Of a stretch of 64,000 bases of DNA, positions 42,266-50,591 are shown piece after piece (positions within the stretch are counted from its first letter, which is position 1; every line of letters begins with the position of its first letter). Source of the stretch: Herbiconiux sp. SALV-R1. Lineage in GTDB: Bacteria; Actinomycetota; Actinomycetes; Actinomycetales; Microbacteriaceae. Both the position numbers and the translations under genes were made by a program. The stretch is taken from the NCBI RefSeq assembly GCF_013113715.1, contig NZ_CP053344.1, forward strand, positions 1,240,001 through 1,304,000. Reading direction: 5' to 3'. Below the pieces are notes generated by a model. The model did not search any database, was not told the origin of the DNA, and worked only from the letters and a program-made list of their open reading frames with translations.

Positions 42266-43417
42266 GTGCCAGCAATCAACCTGGGGATGCCCAAGCCCCC
42301 GCCCGAGACCCTCGCCCCCCGTCGCAAGTCGCGGCAGATCAAGGTGGGCAAAGTGCTGGTCGGTGGCGACGCCCCCGTGAGCGTGCAGTCGATGACCACG
42401 ACGCCCACCCCGAACATCAACGCGACGCTTCAGCAGATCGCCGAGCTCACCGCATCCGGCTGCGACATCGTGCGGGTCGCGGTGCCCTCGCGTGACGACG
42501 CCGAGGCGCTGCCGATCATCGCGAAGAAGTCGCAGATCCCGGTGATCGCCGACATCCACTTCCAGCCGAACTACGTCTACGCGGCGATCGACGCCGGGTG
42601 CGCCGGGGTGCGCGTGAACCCGGGCAACATCCGCAAGTTCGACGACCAGGTGGGCAAGATCGCCGCCGCCGCCAAGGCCGCGGGAGTCTCCATCCGAATC
42701 GGTGTGAACGCCGGATCGCTCGACCCGCGGCTGCTCGAGAAGTACGGCAAGGCGACGCCCGAGGCGCTCATGGAGAGCGCCATCTGGGAGGCGTCGCTGT
42801 TCGAGGAGCACGACTTCCACGACTTCAAGATCTCGGTGAAGCACAACGACCCGATCGTCATGGTGAAGGCCTACCGGCTGCTCGCCGAGCGCGGCGACTG
42901 GCCGCTGCACCTCGGTGTCACCGAGGCCGGGCCCGCGTTCCAGGGCACCATCAAGAGCTCGACCGCGTTCGGCATCCTGCTCGCGGAGGGCATCGGCGAC
43001 ACCATCCGCGTTTCGCTCTCGGCCCCGCCGGCCGAGGAGGTGAAGGTGGGGCTGCAGATCCTGCAGTCGCTCAACCTCCGCGAGCGCAAGCTCGAGATCG
43101 TGTCGTGCCCGTCGTGCGGGCGCGCCCAGGTCGACGTGTACACGCTCGCGAACCAGGTCACGGAGGGGCTCGAGGGCATGTCGGTGCCGCTCCGGGTCGC
43201 CGTGATGGGCTGCGTCGTGAACGGCCCCGGCGAGGCCCGCGAGGCCGACCTCGGTGTCGCCTCCGGCAACGGCAAGGGCCAGATCTTCGTCAAGGGCGAG
43301 GTCATCAAGACCGTCCCCGAGGCCGACATCGTCGCCACCCTCATCGAAGAAGCCAACCGCCTCGCCGCCGACATGCCCACCGACGTCACCGGCACCCCCC
43401 AAGTCGTCACCGCGTAG
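42266..43417 (+). CDS. ispG: 4-hydroxy-3-methylbut-2-en-1-yl diphosphate synthase
   Basis: A 383-residue iron-sulfur enzyme (GcpE) that converts MEcPP to HMBPP in the MEP isoprenoid pathway. The N-terminal TIM barrel shows [29 protein letters not shown] and [20 protein letters not shown]. The C-terminal domain holds the [4Fe-4S] ligands in [16 protein letters not shown] and [19 protein letters not shown]. Length is normal. The GTG start agrees with the TAGACT box 6 nt upstream. It is followed by a 700-bp zone of palindromic repeats. Confidence 0.97.
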   Translation: MPAINLGMPKPPPETLAPRRKSRQIKVGKVLVGGDAPVSVQSMTTTPTPNINATLQQIAELTASGCDIVRVAVPSRDDAEALPIIAKKSQIPVIADIHFQPNYVYAAIDAGCAGVRVNPGNIRKFDDQVGKIAAAAKAAGVSIRIGVNAGSLDPRLLEKYGKATPEALMESAIWEASLFEEHDFHDFKISVKHNDPIVMVKAYRLLAERGDWPLHLGVTEAGPAFQGTIKSSTAFGILLAEGIGDTIRVSLSAPPAEEVKVGLQILQSLNLRERKLEIVSCPSCGRAQVDVYTLANQVTEGLEGMSVPLRVAVMGCVVNGPGEAREADLGVASGNGKGQIFVKGEVIKTVPEADIVATLIEEANRLAADMPTDVTGTPQVVTA

Positions 43418-43520
43418 CGCGGCTCCGCCGCGCCCGCGCGCCCGCGCCGCGCCCCGCGCGCCGCGGGTGCGCCCTGGGTGCGTGCGTGCCTGCCGCCCGT
43501 GCGTAGCAGCACCGACGCTG

Positions 43521-43591
43521 CACGAACGGTATGAGAACCCCGCACTCGAGCTCCCCCGGGCCTCGGCGCCCCAATCCTCATACCGTTCGTG
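43521..43591. repeat. Palindromic element, copy A
   Basis: Outer arms CACGAACGGTATGAG (43521-43535) and CTCATACCGTTCGTG (43577-43591) are perfectly complementary over 15 bp. The centre contains a second small palindrome around CTCCCCCGGG. This is the [13 protein letters not shown] outer arm of four related elements in the ispG to 44.1 kb gap. Confidence 0.9.
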
Positions 43592-43628
43592 CGTGTAGTG
43601 CTCCCCGCGCGCGTGCGCAGACGCCGGC

Positions 43629-43695
43629 CGAACGGTATGAGAATCGCGCGCTCAAGCTCCCCTGGGGCTCGGCGTGCCGATCCTCATACCGTTCG
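43629..43695. repeat. Palindromic element, copy B
   Basis: Perfect 13-bp outer arms CGAACGGTATGAG (43629-43641) and CTCATACCGTTCG (43683-43695). The inner hairpin is AGCTCCCCTGGGGCT. It is 38 bp downstream of copy A. Confidence 0.9.
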
Positions 43696-43814
43696 TGCGT
43701 GTGGAGCTGTCCGCGCGGGCGCGGGCGCACCCGCACGCAGAGCCGCGGGCGCAGCCAGGGCCACGGACTGCGGTGCTCGCGCGCCGACGGCATGCTCCTC
43801 GCGCAGTCGCCGGC

Positions 43815-43930
43815 CGACAGGTATGAGAATCGCGCGCCCGAGCTCCCCTGGGGCTCGGCATTCCGATTCTCATATCGTCAGTGCACGTCCTCATACCGTT
43901 GGTGCACCTCCCTGAACCGTTGGTGCACGC
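43815..43930. repeat. Palindromic element, copy C, plus two partial right arms
   Basis: The main element spans 43815-43880: TATGAGAATCG pairs with CGATTCTCATA around an inner CGAGCTCCCCTGGGGCTCG palindrome. Two partial copies of the right arm follow: CCTCATACCGTTGGTGCAC (from 43888) and CCTGAACCGTTGGTGCACG (from 43911). This is a sign of local duplication or decay. Confidence 0.8.
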
Positions 43931-44066
43931 AAAGGCGTCCGCGCCAGCGGCAGACGCACTCGTGCGCAGGCGCGCCGCGCCGCCGCGGTCGCCCGCGCCG
44001 CGGGTCGGCGGCGGGTGTCTGGGCGCGAACCGCGCAGAGATGGTGCGTACTGGCGCGGAGGTGGTG

Positions 44067-44132
44067 CGAACTGTATGAGAATCGCGCGCTCGAGCCCTCC
44101 GGGGGCTCGGCGGCGGGATGCTCATACCAGGC
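44067..44132. repeat. Palindromic element, copy D, overlapping a gene end
   Basis: Degenerate outer arms around TGTATGAG and CTCATACC; the inner palindrome CGAGCCCTCCGGGGGCTCG is intact. The right arm supplies the last Val codon and TGA stop of the minus-strand gene at 44122-45012. Confidence 0.75.
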
Positions 44133-45012
44133 GGGCGTGTCGGGAGCGCCAGAGGTGCTCGTCGGCTCGCACCAGGGCGAGCACGACGCGCTCGCACTCG
44201 GCCCAGTCGTGGGTGACCTGACGGTAGCTGAAGCGCAGCTCGCGGAAGCCCTGGGCCGCGAGGCCGCGGCTGCGCCGCCTGTCCTCTTCGAAGTCGGCAG
44301 GGCGGGAGTGCCATTCCCAGCCGTCGAGCTCGACCACGAGCCTGTCGCCCACCACGAGGTCGACGCGCCCGACCTCGGGCACCCACACCTGCGAGCGGAC
44401 GCGCACACCGCGGCTGCGCAGCGCGAGTCGCGCCTTGGTCTCGAGGCCGGATTGAGCTGTCCCATCGACGAGAAGGCCGTAGGCCCGGTGCTTCGCCGGA
44501 AGGAGACCCAGCGCCTGCTCGAGCTGCGCGGGTGTGATCAGTCGCTGGTTGAGTGCGGAGTCCAGCGACGCCACGGCGTCGAGGCGCGACTGGCAGACGA
44601 CGGCCTGCGCCAGAGCGGTCACGATGTCGTCGGCCGCTCGAGTGCTCGCACTCGCCCAGGCGGGGCGATGCACGCGAACGGCGTGGTCGTGCGACAGCGG
44701 TAGTCGTCGATCGAGCGGCGATCTCACCCTGCCCACGTTCGGAGCGAGCCGCACGTGCAGACGTCGGTCGTGCGCGCACCAGATGCCGTGCCGCCGGAGC
44801 ACCGAGGTGCAGCTCAGGCAACCTCCGACACGCACGGCACCGGCGAGTTCGCGGTCGGCGCCGGCGAGCGCGAGCCACCCTTGCCTCACGCGCACCACCT
44901 CGCCCCGGCGCACCGACGCGCGCACCTCGCGGGTCGACACGCCGAGCTCATCGACGAGGTGGCCCAGTGAGGCGACGCCTCCCCTCGCGACGAGTGCATC
45001 GAGCAGCAGCAT
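44122..45012 (-). CDS. AbiEi-antitoxin-like / DUF559-type PD-(D/E)XK-like protein
   Basis: A 296-residue protein common in Microbacteriaceae. The N-terminal 60 residues resemble the winged-helix AbiEi antitoxin domain (LVARGGVASLGHLVDELGVSTREVRASVRRGEVVRVRQGW). The C-terminal 110 residues resemble Vsr/DUF559 nucleases: SGLETKARLALRSRGV, VDLVVGDRLVVELDG (the D and E-x-D pattern of PD-(D/E)XK folds) and GFRELRFSYRQV. No AbiEii-type toxin gene is adjacent, so a toxin-antitoxin function is not supported. A DNA-binding or nuclease role is possible. Its last codons derive from a palindromic repeat arm. Confidence 0.75.
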   Translation of the reverse strand: MLLLDALVARGGVASLGHLVDELGVSTREVRASVRRGEVVRVRQGWLALAGADRELAGAVRVGGCLSCTSVLRRHGIWCAHDRRLHVRLAPNVGRVRSPLDRRLPLSHDHAVRVHRPAWASASTRAADDIVTALAQAVVCQSRLDAVASLDSALNQRLITPAQLEQALGLLPAKHRAYGLLVDGTAQSGLETKARLALRSRGVRVRSQVWVPEVGRVDLVVGDRLVVELDGWEWHSRPADFEEDRRRSRGLAAQGFRELRFSYRQVTHDWAECERVVLALVRADEHLWRSRHARLV

Positions 45013-45105
45013 CCGTCGATGATCGGCTCCCGGCCCGCCGTTGGCCAGGGAATTCTCAAGTCAGGGCAGGGCTGTGGAGGGCAGAAGCCCTGTGCAGGAG
45101 CGCGA

Positions 45106-45111
45106 TATCGT
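45106..45111 (+). promoter_or_regulatory. -10 box (TATCGT) of the MaoC-like gene
   Basis: TATCGT ends 6 nt before the ATG at 45118, the same geometry as other leaderless starts in the window. Confidence 0.45.
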
Positions 45112-45117
45112 GGGGGA

Positions 45118-45570
45118 ATGGTGCACTACTTCGACGACCTCGAGGTCGGGCAGGTGTTCGTGAGCCCGGGCAAGACCGTCACCGAGACCGACGTCGTGAT
45201 GTTCGCCGCGCTCACGAACGACAACAACCAGGTGCACACCGACGTCGAGTTCGCGGCGGGCACCCGCTACGGCCAACGCGTCGTGCACGGACTCTACGGC
45301 ACCTCGCTCAGCCTCGGCCTCATCGCGCGCACGGGCGTGTTCGAAGGCAGCGCGGTCGCCCTGCTCGGCATCGACGGCTGGCGCTTCGTCGCCCCCGTCT
45401 TCATCGGCGACACCCTCACCTGCACCGTCGAGATCGTCGGCACCCGCCTCACCTCGAAGGGCGACACCGGCGTCGTCGAACGCCTCGTCTCCCTGCGCAA
45501 CCAGCGCGACGACCTGGTGCAGCAAGGCCGGCTCGACCTCCTGGTTCTCACCCGGGCCGCCGCCCGCTGA
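45118..45570 (+). CDS. MaoC-like hotdog-fold dehydratase
   Basis: A 150-residue single hotdog domain. The MaoC/R-hydratase motif is present: TETDVVMFAALTNDNNQVHTDVEFA (catalytic Asp/Asn and His) near residue 22, followed by RVVHGLYGTSLSLGLI. Members hydrate enoyl-CoA or similar thioesters. The ATG at 45118 is set by a TATCGT box 6 nt upstream and by family length. There are no fatty-acid genes nearby, so the substrate is unknown. Confidence 0.85.
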   Translation: MVHYFDDLEVGQVFVSPGKTVTETDVVMFAALTNDNNQVHTDVEFAAGTRYGQRVVHGLYGTSLSLGLIARTGVFEGSAVALLGIDGWRFVAPVFIGDTLTCTVEIVGTRLTSKGDTGVVERLVSLRNQRDDLVQQGRLDLLVLTRAAAR

Positions 45571-46000
45571 CAGCACCGGATGCGCGCCACCGCCGGTAGT
45601 CGGCGGCACTGCGCGCGAGCCACGCCGGGGGTACGCCAGCGCCGGATGCTGGCTGCCGTGCGGGCGAACGCGGAGCACCGGATGCACGCCGCCGGATGCG
45701 CGCCACGGCCGGGTGCGCTACGGCCGGATGCGCGCCACGCCGGGTACACGCCGCCGCAGGATGCGCGCCGCTGTGCGGTGAGCGGGGAGCACAAGATGCT
45801 GGCCGCCGTGCGGGTGAACGGTGAGCACCCGGGTGCACGCCGCCGGATGCGCGCCACGGCCGAATGCGCTCGGGCCGGAAGCGCGGCACCGCCGGATGGG
45901 CGTCGCCGCCGGATGCGGGATGCCACGCCGGGTGGACAGGGAACAGGGATGCGGGTCACCGCCCGCCGCATCGAGCAGTTTTCGAGAATTCGGTGACGCA
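45571..46000. repeat. Degenerate GCCGGATGCGCGCCAC repeat tract with an internal duplication
   Basis: About a dozen imperfect copies of GCCGGATGCGCGCCAC fill the gap after the MaoC-like gene. Within it, 45644-45726 and 45794-45878 are copies of one another at roughly 80-85% identity (both start GATGCTGGC-GCCGTGCGGG). Reading frames across it show only repetitive Arg/Ala peptides, so it is treated as non-coding. The last 60 bp before 46063 hold a possible TACCGT -10 box (46010-46015) and a GAGGAAAGG Shine-Dalgarno sequence for the next gene. Confidence 0.75.
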
Positions 46001-46062
46001 TCCGGGCGCTACCGTGGAGTCAGTCAGCATCAACATCCGTCGCCGAGGAAAGGACGACCATC

Positions 46063-46515
46063 ATGACTGCCGCCCGATCAGATGAGGGAAGCTTCTCTGC
46101 CGAGGAACGGCGGGCGATGAAGGAGCGGGCCGCGGAGCTCAAGGCGCAGGCGCGTCAGGGCAAGGCTGCCGAAAAGGCGAAGGCCGACGCCGACGCCCAA
46201 GCGGCGAAGATCGCGGCGATGGACGCGGGGGACCGGGCGATGGCCGAGCGGCTTCACGCGATCGTCGCGGAGGCGGCTCCCGAGCTGCAGCCGAAGCTCT
46301 ACTACGGGCAGCCGGGGTGGGCGCGTGACGGGAAGGTGGTCGTGTTCTTCCGCAGTGGCGTGGGGGACAAGGAGCGGTACTCGACGCTCGGGTTCAGTTC
46401 GGCGGCAGCGCTCGACGACACGAGCGGCCTGTGGGAGACCGCCTACGCCCTCACCCGCATCGACGAGACATCCGCGGAACGCATCGCCTCGCTCGTGAGA
46501 AAAGCCGCAGGCTGA
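46063..46515 (+). CDS. DUF1801 (YdhG/YjbR-like) domain protein
   Basis: A 150-residue protein. The first 60 residues are a charged, probably helical Ala/Lys/Glu stretch. The rest matches the DUF1801 fold: LHAIVAEAAPELQPKLYYGQPGWARDGKVVVFF and RYSTLGFSSAAALDDTSGLWETAYALTRID. The family resembles frataxin-like CyaY in shape and is sometimes called an iron chaperone, without firm evidence. The ATG has GAGGAAAGG about 11 nt upstream. Confidence 0.82.
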   Translation: MTAARSDEGSFSAEERRAMKERAAELKAQARQGKAAEKAKADADAQAAKIAAMDAGDRAMAERLHAIVAEAAPELQPKLYYGQPGWARDGKVVVFFRSGVGDKERYSTLGFSSAAALDDTSGLWETAYALTRIDETSAERIASLVRKAAG

Positions 46516-46553
46516 CGCAGCCGACCCGACCGAAGCTGCCCGGCTGAAGCCCC

Positions 46554-46910
46554 TCAGCCGGAGCGCTCGCGCTGAACCTGATCGTCGTGCTCCTGCGACT
46601 TGTGCTCGAGGAAGGTGCAGAGCGCCGCGGTGATGGCGAGCTCGGCGTTGAGGGCGAGCAGCTCCTGCGGGCTCAGCACCAGGTCGGCCTCGAAGGGAAC
46701 GATGGTCACCTCCCAGTGCGGGTTGCCGATGGCCACGGGCTGCATGTAGAGGTCGTTCGAGATGCTCTCGAGGCGCACCACGACGAGGCCGGTGTCGGAA
46801 CCGTCCGACCCGTCTTGCGCGATCACCTCCAGGGCTCCGGCGACCTGGTGGCCCTCGGTCTGGAACTCGCGCACCCATTCCTCGAGGAGGGCCTTGGTGC
46901 GATACGACAT
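46554..46910 (-). CDS. Hypothetical actinobacterial small protein
   Basis: A 118-residue soluble acidic protein starting MSYRTKALLEEWVREFQTEGHQVAG. It has alternating strands (TGLVVVRLESISNDLYMQPVAIGNP, WEVTIVPFEADLVLSPQELLALNAELAI) and a helical end. No motif is recognised. The start is set by TAGGGT (46918-46923, minus strand) 7 nt upstream. It is convergent with the DUF1801 gene (38-nt gap). Confidence 0.65.
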   Translation of the reverse strand: MSYRTKALLEEWVREFQTEGHQVAGALEVIAQDGSDGSDTGLVVVRLESISNDLYMQPVAIGNPHWEVTIVPFEADLVLSPQELLALNAELAITAALCTFLEHKSQEHDDQVQRERSG

Positions 46911-46917
46911 ACACCGA

Positions 46918-46923
46918 ACCCTA
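46918..46923 (-). promoter_or_regulatory. -10 box (TAGGGT) of the hypothetical gene at 46910
   Basis: On the minus strand TAGGGT lies 7 nt before the ATG at 46910, suggesting a leaderless transcript. Confidence 0.4.
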
Positions 46924-47000
46924 CGCGAGCCGCCTGTCAACCCTGGCACCTTGACTTCGCGTGACGACTGTGATCTGCGATATTTTGGACGCAGCCCAAA

Positions 47001-47351
47001 GTGAGGAGGAGAGGCTCGATCGGAACACTGTTCTACGGTGGCGACGCGCGGTTCGAGCTGTCAGACAGGCTGCTCGCACATCTCCAGGCCGTGATCGGTA
47101 TGAAGCTCCGCCGCAACGAGAGCTTCTTCCTCTCCTGGGTCATCCCGCCCGAGGAGGGGAACGGGCGCAACGCCATCTGGGTCGACAGCGGTATGCCCAT
47201 CCGCTTCCGCTACGAGGGCTCCCGACCGCCCCGCATCAACCGGGAGTGGGCCGAGACCCTCGCCCTCTCTGCCAACACGAACTTCGGTCTCGTCGTGTCG
47301 GAAGAGACCATCGAGCCGGGAGACGCTGCACACGGTCACGAACTGCAGTAA
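47001..47351 (+). CDS. DUF7882-type small protein, start codon in doubt
   Basis: A roughly 110-residue protein of the Microbacteriaceae-specific family that begins GTLYYGG and has LLAHLQAVIGMKLRRNESFFLSW followed by RNAIWVDSGMPIRFRYEG. Homologs were once mislabelled as DNA ligase; function is unknown. The only standard start is GTG at 47001, which adds MRRRGS before IGTLFYGG. A perfect AGGAGG at 47004-47009 sits inside that extension, 9 nt before ATC at 47019, where family members have the ATG of MGTL. Either an AUC start is used or the start codon has mutated. Confidence 0.72.
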   Translation: MRRRGSIGTLFYGGDARFELSDRLLAHLQAVIGMKLRRNESFFLSWVIPPEEGNGRNAIWVDSGMPIRFRYEGSRPPRINREWAETLALSANTNFGLVVSEETIEPGDAAHGHELQ

Positions 47352-47361
47352 GGCCCCGAGC

Positions 47362-48696
47362 TCAGGCGGCCAGGTTCTCCCGCAGCGTCCTCCCCGGGTA
47401 CCGCGGCGCGAGCGCCCCGCGCCGCCGCAGTTCCGGCACGAGCAGCTCCGAGAGGTCGCCGTACCCCGACGGCGCCGCGAGCGGACTCGCGAACATGTAC
47501 CCGCCCCGGCTCCCGGTCGCCGCGAAGTTCTCCTCGAGCGCGTCGGCCACCTCACTCGCGGTGCCACACAGCGTGTGGTCGAGCCCTGTGGCGTGCCGCC
47601 ACCCGTGCTCGAACAACTCGTCGCGCGTGATCGAGGCCGCGCCGCCGAGCTCGCCCACGAGCGCACCCACGAAGCCGCCCTGCGCCCCGTTCACGCGCGT
47701 GATCTCGGCAACGAGCTCATCGAGTGTGAACCGCGAAGGCAGTGTGGAGAAGTCGAACCCGACGTTGTGCGACAGGAACGCGCCGACGGCCTCCGGGTGC
47801 CAGAACGCCGCCACCTCGTCGCGCCGTTCGGCGGCTTCGCGCGCGCTCCGCCCGACGATCGCCTGCGTCGCCCAGAGGATGCCCACCGCCGACGCATCGC
47901 GCCCCGCCGCCGTGAGCGCCGCATCCAGTGCCGCCCGGTGCCGCTGCTGGCCCGCCACGCTCCCGCCGAATCCGAACACGAGCTCGACGAACTCGGCCGA
48001 GGTGGCGATGCCCTTCGGCGAGTTGCCGGCCTGCACGAGCACGGGCCAGCCCTGCGGGCTCGGCGCGCTCGCGAGCGGCCCCTTCACGCGGAAGTGCGTG
48101 CCGACGTGATCGATCGGATGCACGAGTGCCGCATCCGCGTACCGTCCCGTCGAGCGGTCGGCCACGATGGCCTCGGCCGGCACCGAGGCCCACAGCGCCC
48201 GGCAGACGGTCATGAACTCGCTCATGCGGTCGTAGCGCTCGTCGTGGTCCATGCGCTCGGCGAAGCCGTAGTTCGCCGCGTCGGCACCGCGCGCCGAGGC
48301 CACGACGTTGAAGGCGAGCCGCCCGCCGGTGACGTGGTCGAGCGAGTTGAGCAGCCTCGCCACGGTGAACGGATGCGCGAAGGTCGACGAGTAGGTCAGC
48401 CCGAACCCGATGTGCTCGGTCACCGCCGCCATCGAGGCGACCACCGGGCCCATGTCGTGCCGTGGCCACTGGATGCCCCACTCGACCGCCGCATCCATCG
48501 ACCCCCGCCAGGTGTCGGGGATGCCGCTGCCGTCGCCGAAGAACAGCAGGTCGACGCCCGCCCGCTCCGCCGTGCGAGCGATCTCCTGGTAGATGCGCAC
48601 GTCGGGGAAGGGGGCGCCCACCCACGACCCGGGTCGGGCCCAACGGCCTTCGGTGTGCGCGAAGGAGAGATCGAAGGCGGTGTGCATGCCGCTCAC
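47362..48696 (-). CDS. LLM-class FMN-dependent monooxygenase (NtaA/DmoA/SnaA type)
   Basis: A 444-residue luciferase-like TIM barrel. Features are GVDLLFFGDGSG, HIGFGLTYSSTFAHPFTVARLLNSLDHVTGGRLAFNVV (the conserved NtaA-type block) and DERYDRMSEFMTVCRALW. This branch oxidises chelators, sulfides or heterocycles using FMNH2 from a separate reductase. The GTG at 48696 overlaps the TGA of the cysteine hydrolase gene (GTGA). It is the last gene of a three-gene minus-strand operon with a RutB-like hydrolase and a RutA-like monooxygenase. Confidence 0.9.
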   Translation of the reverse strand: MSGMHTAFDLSFAHTEGRWARPGSWVGAPFPDVRIYQEIARTAERAGVDLLFFGDGSGIPDTWRGSMDAAVEWGIQWPRHDMGPVVASMAAVTEHIGFGLTYSSTFAHPFTVARLLNSLDHVTGGRLAFNVVASARGADAANYGFAERMDHDERYDRMSEFMTVCRALWASVPAEAIVADRSTGRYADAALVHPIDHVGTHFRVKGPLASAPSPQGWPVLVQAGNSPKGIATSAEFVELVFGFGGSVAGQQRHRAALDAALTAAGRDASAVGILWATQAIVGRSAREAAERRDEVAAFWHPEAVGAFLSHNVGFDFSTLPSRFTLDELVAEITRVNGAQGGFVGALVGELGGAASITRDELFEHGWRHATGLDHTLCGTASEVADALEENFAATGSRGGYMFASPLAAPSGYGDLSELLVPELRRRGALAPRYPGRTLRENLAA

Positions 48697-49364
48697 GAGG
48701 TCACCGCCTCAGCCGCCAGCGCCCCCCACAGCGCTTCGATCTCGTCGCCCGACCGCACGTCGGCCGAGTTCAGCGCCATGTTCGCCAGCGCCGACTCGTG
48801 CAGTTCGGCGGTGTAGGCGGCCGTGGCGTCGCGGGCGACGATGACGGGGTAGTCGTGCTGGGCCGCATCCGTCACCGTGGCGAGCACGCAGCACTCGGTG
48901 GTGAGGCCGGCGACCGCGAGCCAGCCGGTGCCGAGCTCGTCGAGCACCGCTGCCAGCCCGGTGCCGGCGAAGCCGCTGTAGAAGCGCTTGCGCACCCGCA
49001 GCTCGGTGGGCAGCGGCGACAGCCCCCACCACTCGGCACCCGGCGTGCCCTGCACGCACGGGAAGTCGCCGGTGGGGGAGTCGGGCGACCCAGTGCGCAG
49101 CCACGCGCTCGCGCGCCACGGCCGCGAGGTGTCGTAGGCGAGCTCCACCCACACCACGGGCACGTCGGCCTCCCGCGCCGCGGTCACCAGCGCGGCCGTG
49201 CGCGAGATCGCGTCGGCGACGGAGCGGAGCCCCGCCTCGTCGACGCCCCAGGAGGCGAGCAGCGCCGGGTCGGCGAAGTCGCGCTGCACGTCGATGACGA
49301 GCAGGGCGGGGGAGCCGGTGGCGGCGAGGGCCTCGGCACGCACGGTCGCGAGCTCGTCGCTCAT
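48693..49364 (-). CDS. Isochorismatase-family cysteine hydrolase (RutB-like)
   Basis: A 223-residue hydrolase. The triad is visible as Asp in LLVIDVQRDFADP (near residue 24), Lys in RVRKRFYSGFAGTGL and Cys in AGLTTECCVLATVTDAAQ (near residue 160). RYSGF-type sequences and context with a RutA-like gene recall RutB, which cleaves ureidoacrylate peracid in pyrimidine breakdown. It could equally act on another amide or carbamate released by the flanking monooxygenases. ATGA and GTGA overlaps join it to both neighbours. Confidence 0.9.
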   Translation of the reverse strand: MSDELATVRAEALAATGSPALLVIDVQRDFADPALLASWGVDEAGLRSVADAISRTAALVTAAREADVPVVWVELAYDTSRPWRASAWLRTGSPDSPTGDFPCVQGTPGAEWWGLSPLPTELRVRKRFYSGFAGTGLAAVLDELGTGWLAVAGLTTECCVLATVTDAAQHDYPVIVARDATAAYTAELHESALANMALNSADVRSGDEIEALWGALAAEAVTS

Positions 49365-50482
49365 GCCGCACCTGCCGCACGGCCGTCGCGCCGCCGCAGC
49401 TCGGGCAGCACCTTCTCGCCGAAGACCGGCAGGTCGGCGAGATAGTCGGGGAAGATGAGCATGAGCCCGTCGAGCTCGGCGGTCTCGACGACCGACAGGA
49501 TGTGCTCGGTCACCCGCTCCGGCCCGCCGGCCACGTAGACGGTCTGGAAGGCCTGCTGGCCGTCGGCCCCCTCGGCCCAGGCGAGCGCCCGCTCCTCGGG
49601 CATGCCCCAGGAGCGGCGCATGTTCGCCAGCGCCACGCGGTCGATGCCGCGGCCGTACTCCTCGGCCCGGCGCTCGGCCTCCGCGTCGTCGTCGCCGAGC
49701 ACGACGGTGAGCATCGTGTACGTCTTGACCGTGCGGCCGAGGGCGGCGGCGCGCTCGTGCACGTCGCGCGAGGAGTCGCGCATCTCGTCGAGCGTGTCGG
49801 CGCCGAGGAAGGCGCCGTCGACGTACTCGGCCTGGTAGGCGCGGCCGGCGGCCGAGGTTCCCGCGTTGATGACGGTGGGGCGCGGGCTCGGGTGGGGCCG
49901 CGACTGGCAGTCGTCGAGGGTGAAGAACTCGCCCTCGTGGGTCACCGAGTCCTCCGACCAGAGGCGGTCGACGAGGTGGGTCCACTCCGCGGTCATGCGG
50001 TAGCGCTCCTCGCGGCTGAGCGCGGTCCACAGGCCCATCTGCTCGAACTCGTCGGCGTAGGAGCCGTTGACGATGTTCATGCCGGCGCGCCCGCCGCTGA
50101 TCTGCTGCAGCGTCGTGAACACCTTCGCGGCGAACGCCGGGTGCTGCATGTTCGCGTGCACCGTCGCCCAGATCTTCACCCGCTCGGTGGCCTCGGCGAT
50201 GCCCGCCATCATGGTCATCGACTCGATGGTCTCGCCCCAGTGGTCGGTCGAGCCGCCGAACCCGCGCCACTTCGACATCGCCATCACGAAGTCGAGGCCG
50301 ACCTCCTCCGACAGCCGAGCGATGCGCTTGTTGTGGTCGTAGTCGGCCGGCGGGTAGGGCGCGGTCGTCGAGACCAGCCAGCCGCCCGCCGCGTTCGGCA
50401 GGAAGACGCCGTACTCGCGGGGGCCGCCGGGGCCGACCGACGGCGGCGCCGCGTCGGCGCCGGGTGGTGTGGGTGATGACAT
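49361..50482 (-). CDS. RutA-like LLM-class flavin monooxygenase
   Basis: A 373-residue luciferase-like enzyme resembling RutA (pyrimidine monooxygenase) through GGWLVSTTAPYPP, LDFVMAMSKWRGFGGSTDHWGETIESMTMMAG and QISGGRAGMNIVNGSYADEFEQMGLW, with TLDDCQSRPHPSP later. RutA opens the uracil ring using FMN and O2. Substitutions in the substrate region mean uracil itself is not assured. The ATG at 50482 has a strong GGAGGAG Shine-Dalgarno sequence. A TAGACT box on the minus strand at 50581-50586 may be the operon promoter. Confidence 0.9.
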   Translation of the reverse strand: MSSPTPPGADAAPPSVGPGGPREYGVFLPNAAGGWLVSTTAPYPPADYDHNKRIARLSEEVGLDFVMAMSKWRGFGGSTDHWGETIESMTMMAGIAEATERVKIWATVHANMQHPAFAAKVFTTLQQISGGRAGMNIVNGSYADEFEQMGLWTALSREERYRMTAEWTHLVDRLWSEDSVTHEGEFFTLDDCQSRPHPSPRPTVINAGTSAAGRAYQAEYVDGAFLGADTLDEMRDSSRDVHERAAALGRTVKTYTMLTVVLGDDDAEAERRAEEYGRGIDRVALANMRRSWGMPEERALAWAEGADGQQAFQTVYVAGGPERVTEHILSVVETAELDGLMLIFPDYLADLPVFGEKVLPELRRRDGRAAGAA

Positions 50483-50591
50483 GCTTCTCCTCCGTTCGGG
50501 CGCCGACGGATGCACGGCGCAGGGAGGCGGAGAGCGTGCGACGCGAACCGTGGTTGCGTTGCGGAGTCCGACCTGCCGAGAGTCTAGCGGG

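Noticed and set aside
43521-44132. CRISPR array
   Set aside because: The repeats are long double palindromes at irregular distances (38-190 bp gaps) with no uniform spacers and no cas genes.
43531-44703. A 390-residue plus-strand frame across the palindromic repeats
   Set aside because: Its repeated YENRALELPWGSA-like peptides are just translations of the palindromic element and it runs antisense into the DUF559-like gene.
44122-45012. Complete AbiE-type toxin-antitoxin system
   Set aside because: Only the AbiEi-like N-terminal domain is present; no AbiEii nucleotidyltransferase gene is adjacent, and the C-terminal part looks DUF559/Vsr-like.
46951-46986. TTGACT -35 with TATTTT -10 before the DUF7882-type gene
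   Set aside because: The spacing is far over 18 bp, so the two hexamers do not form a usual promoter.
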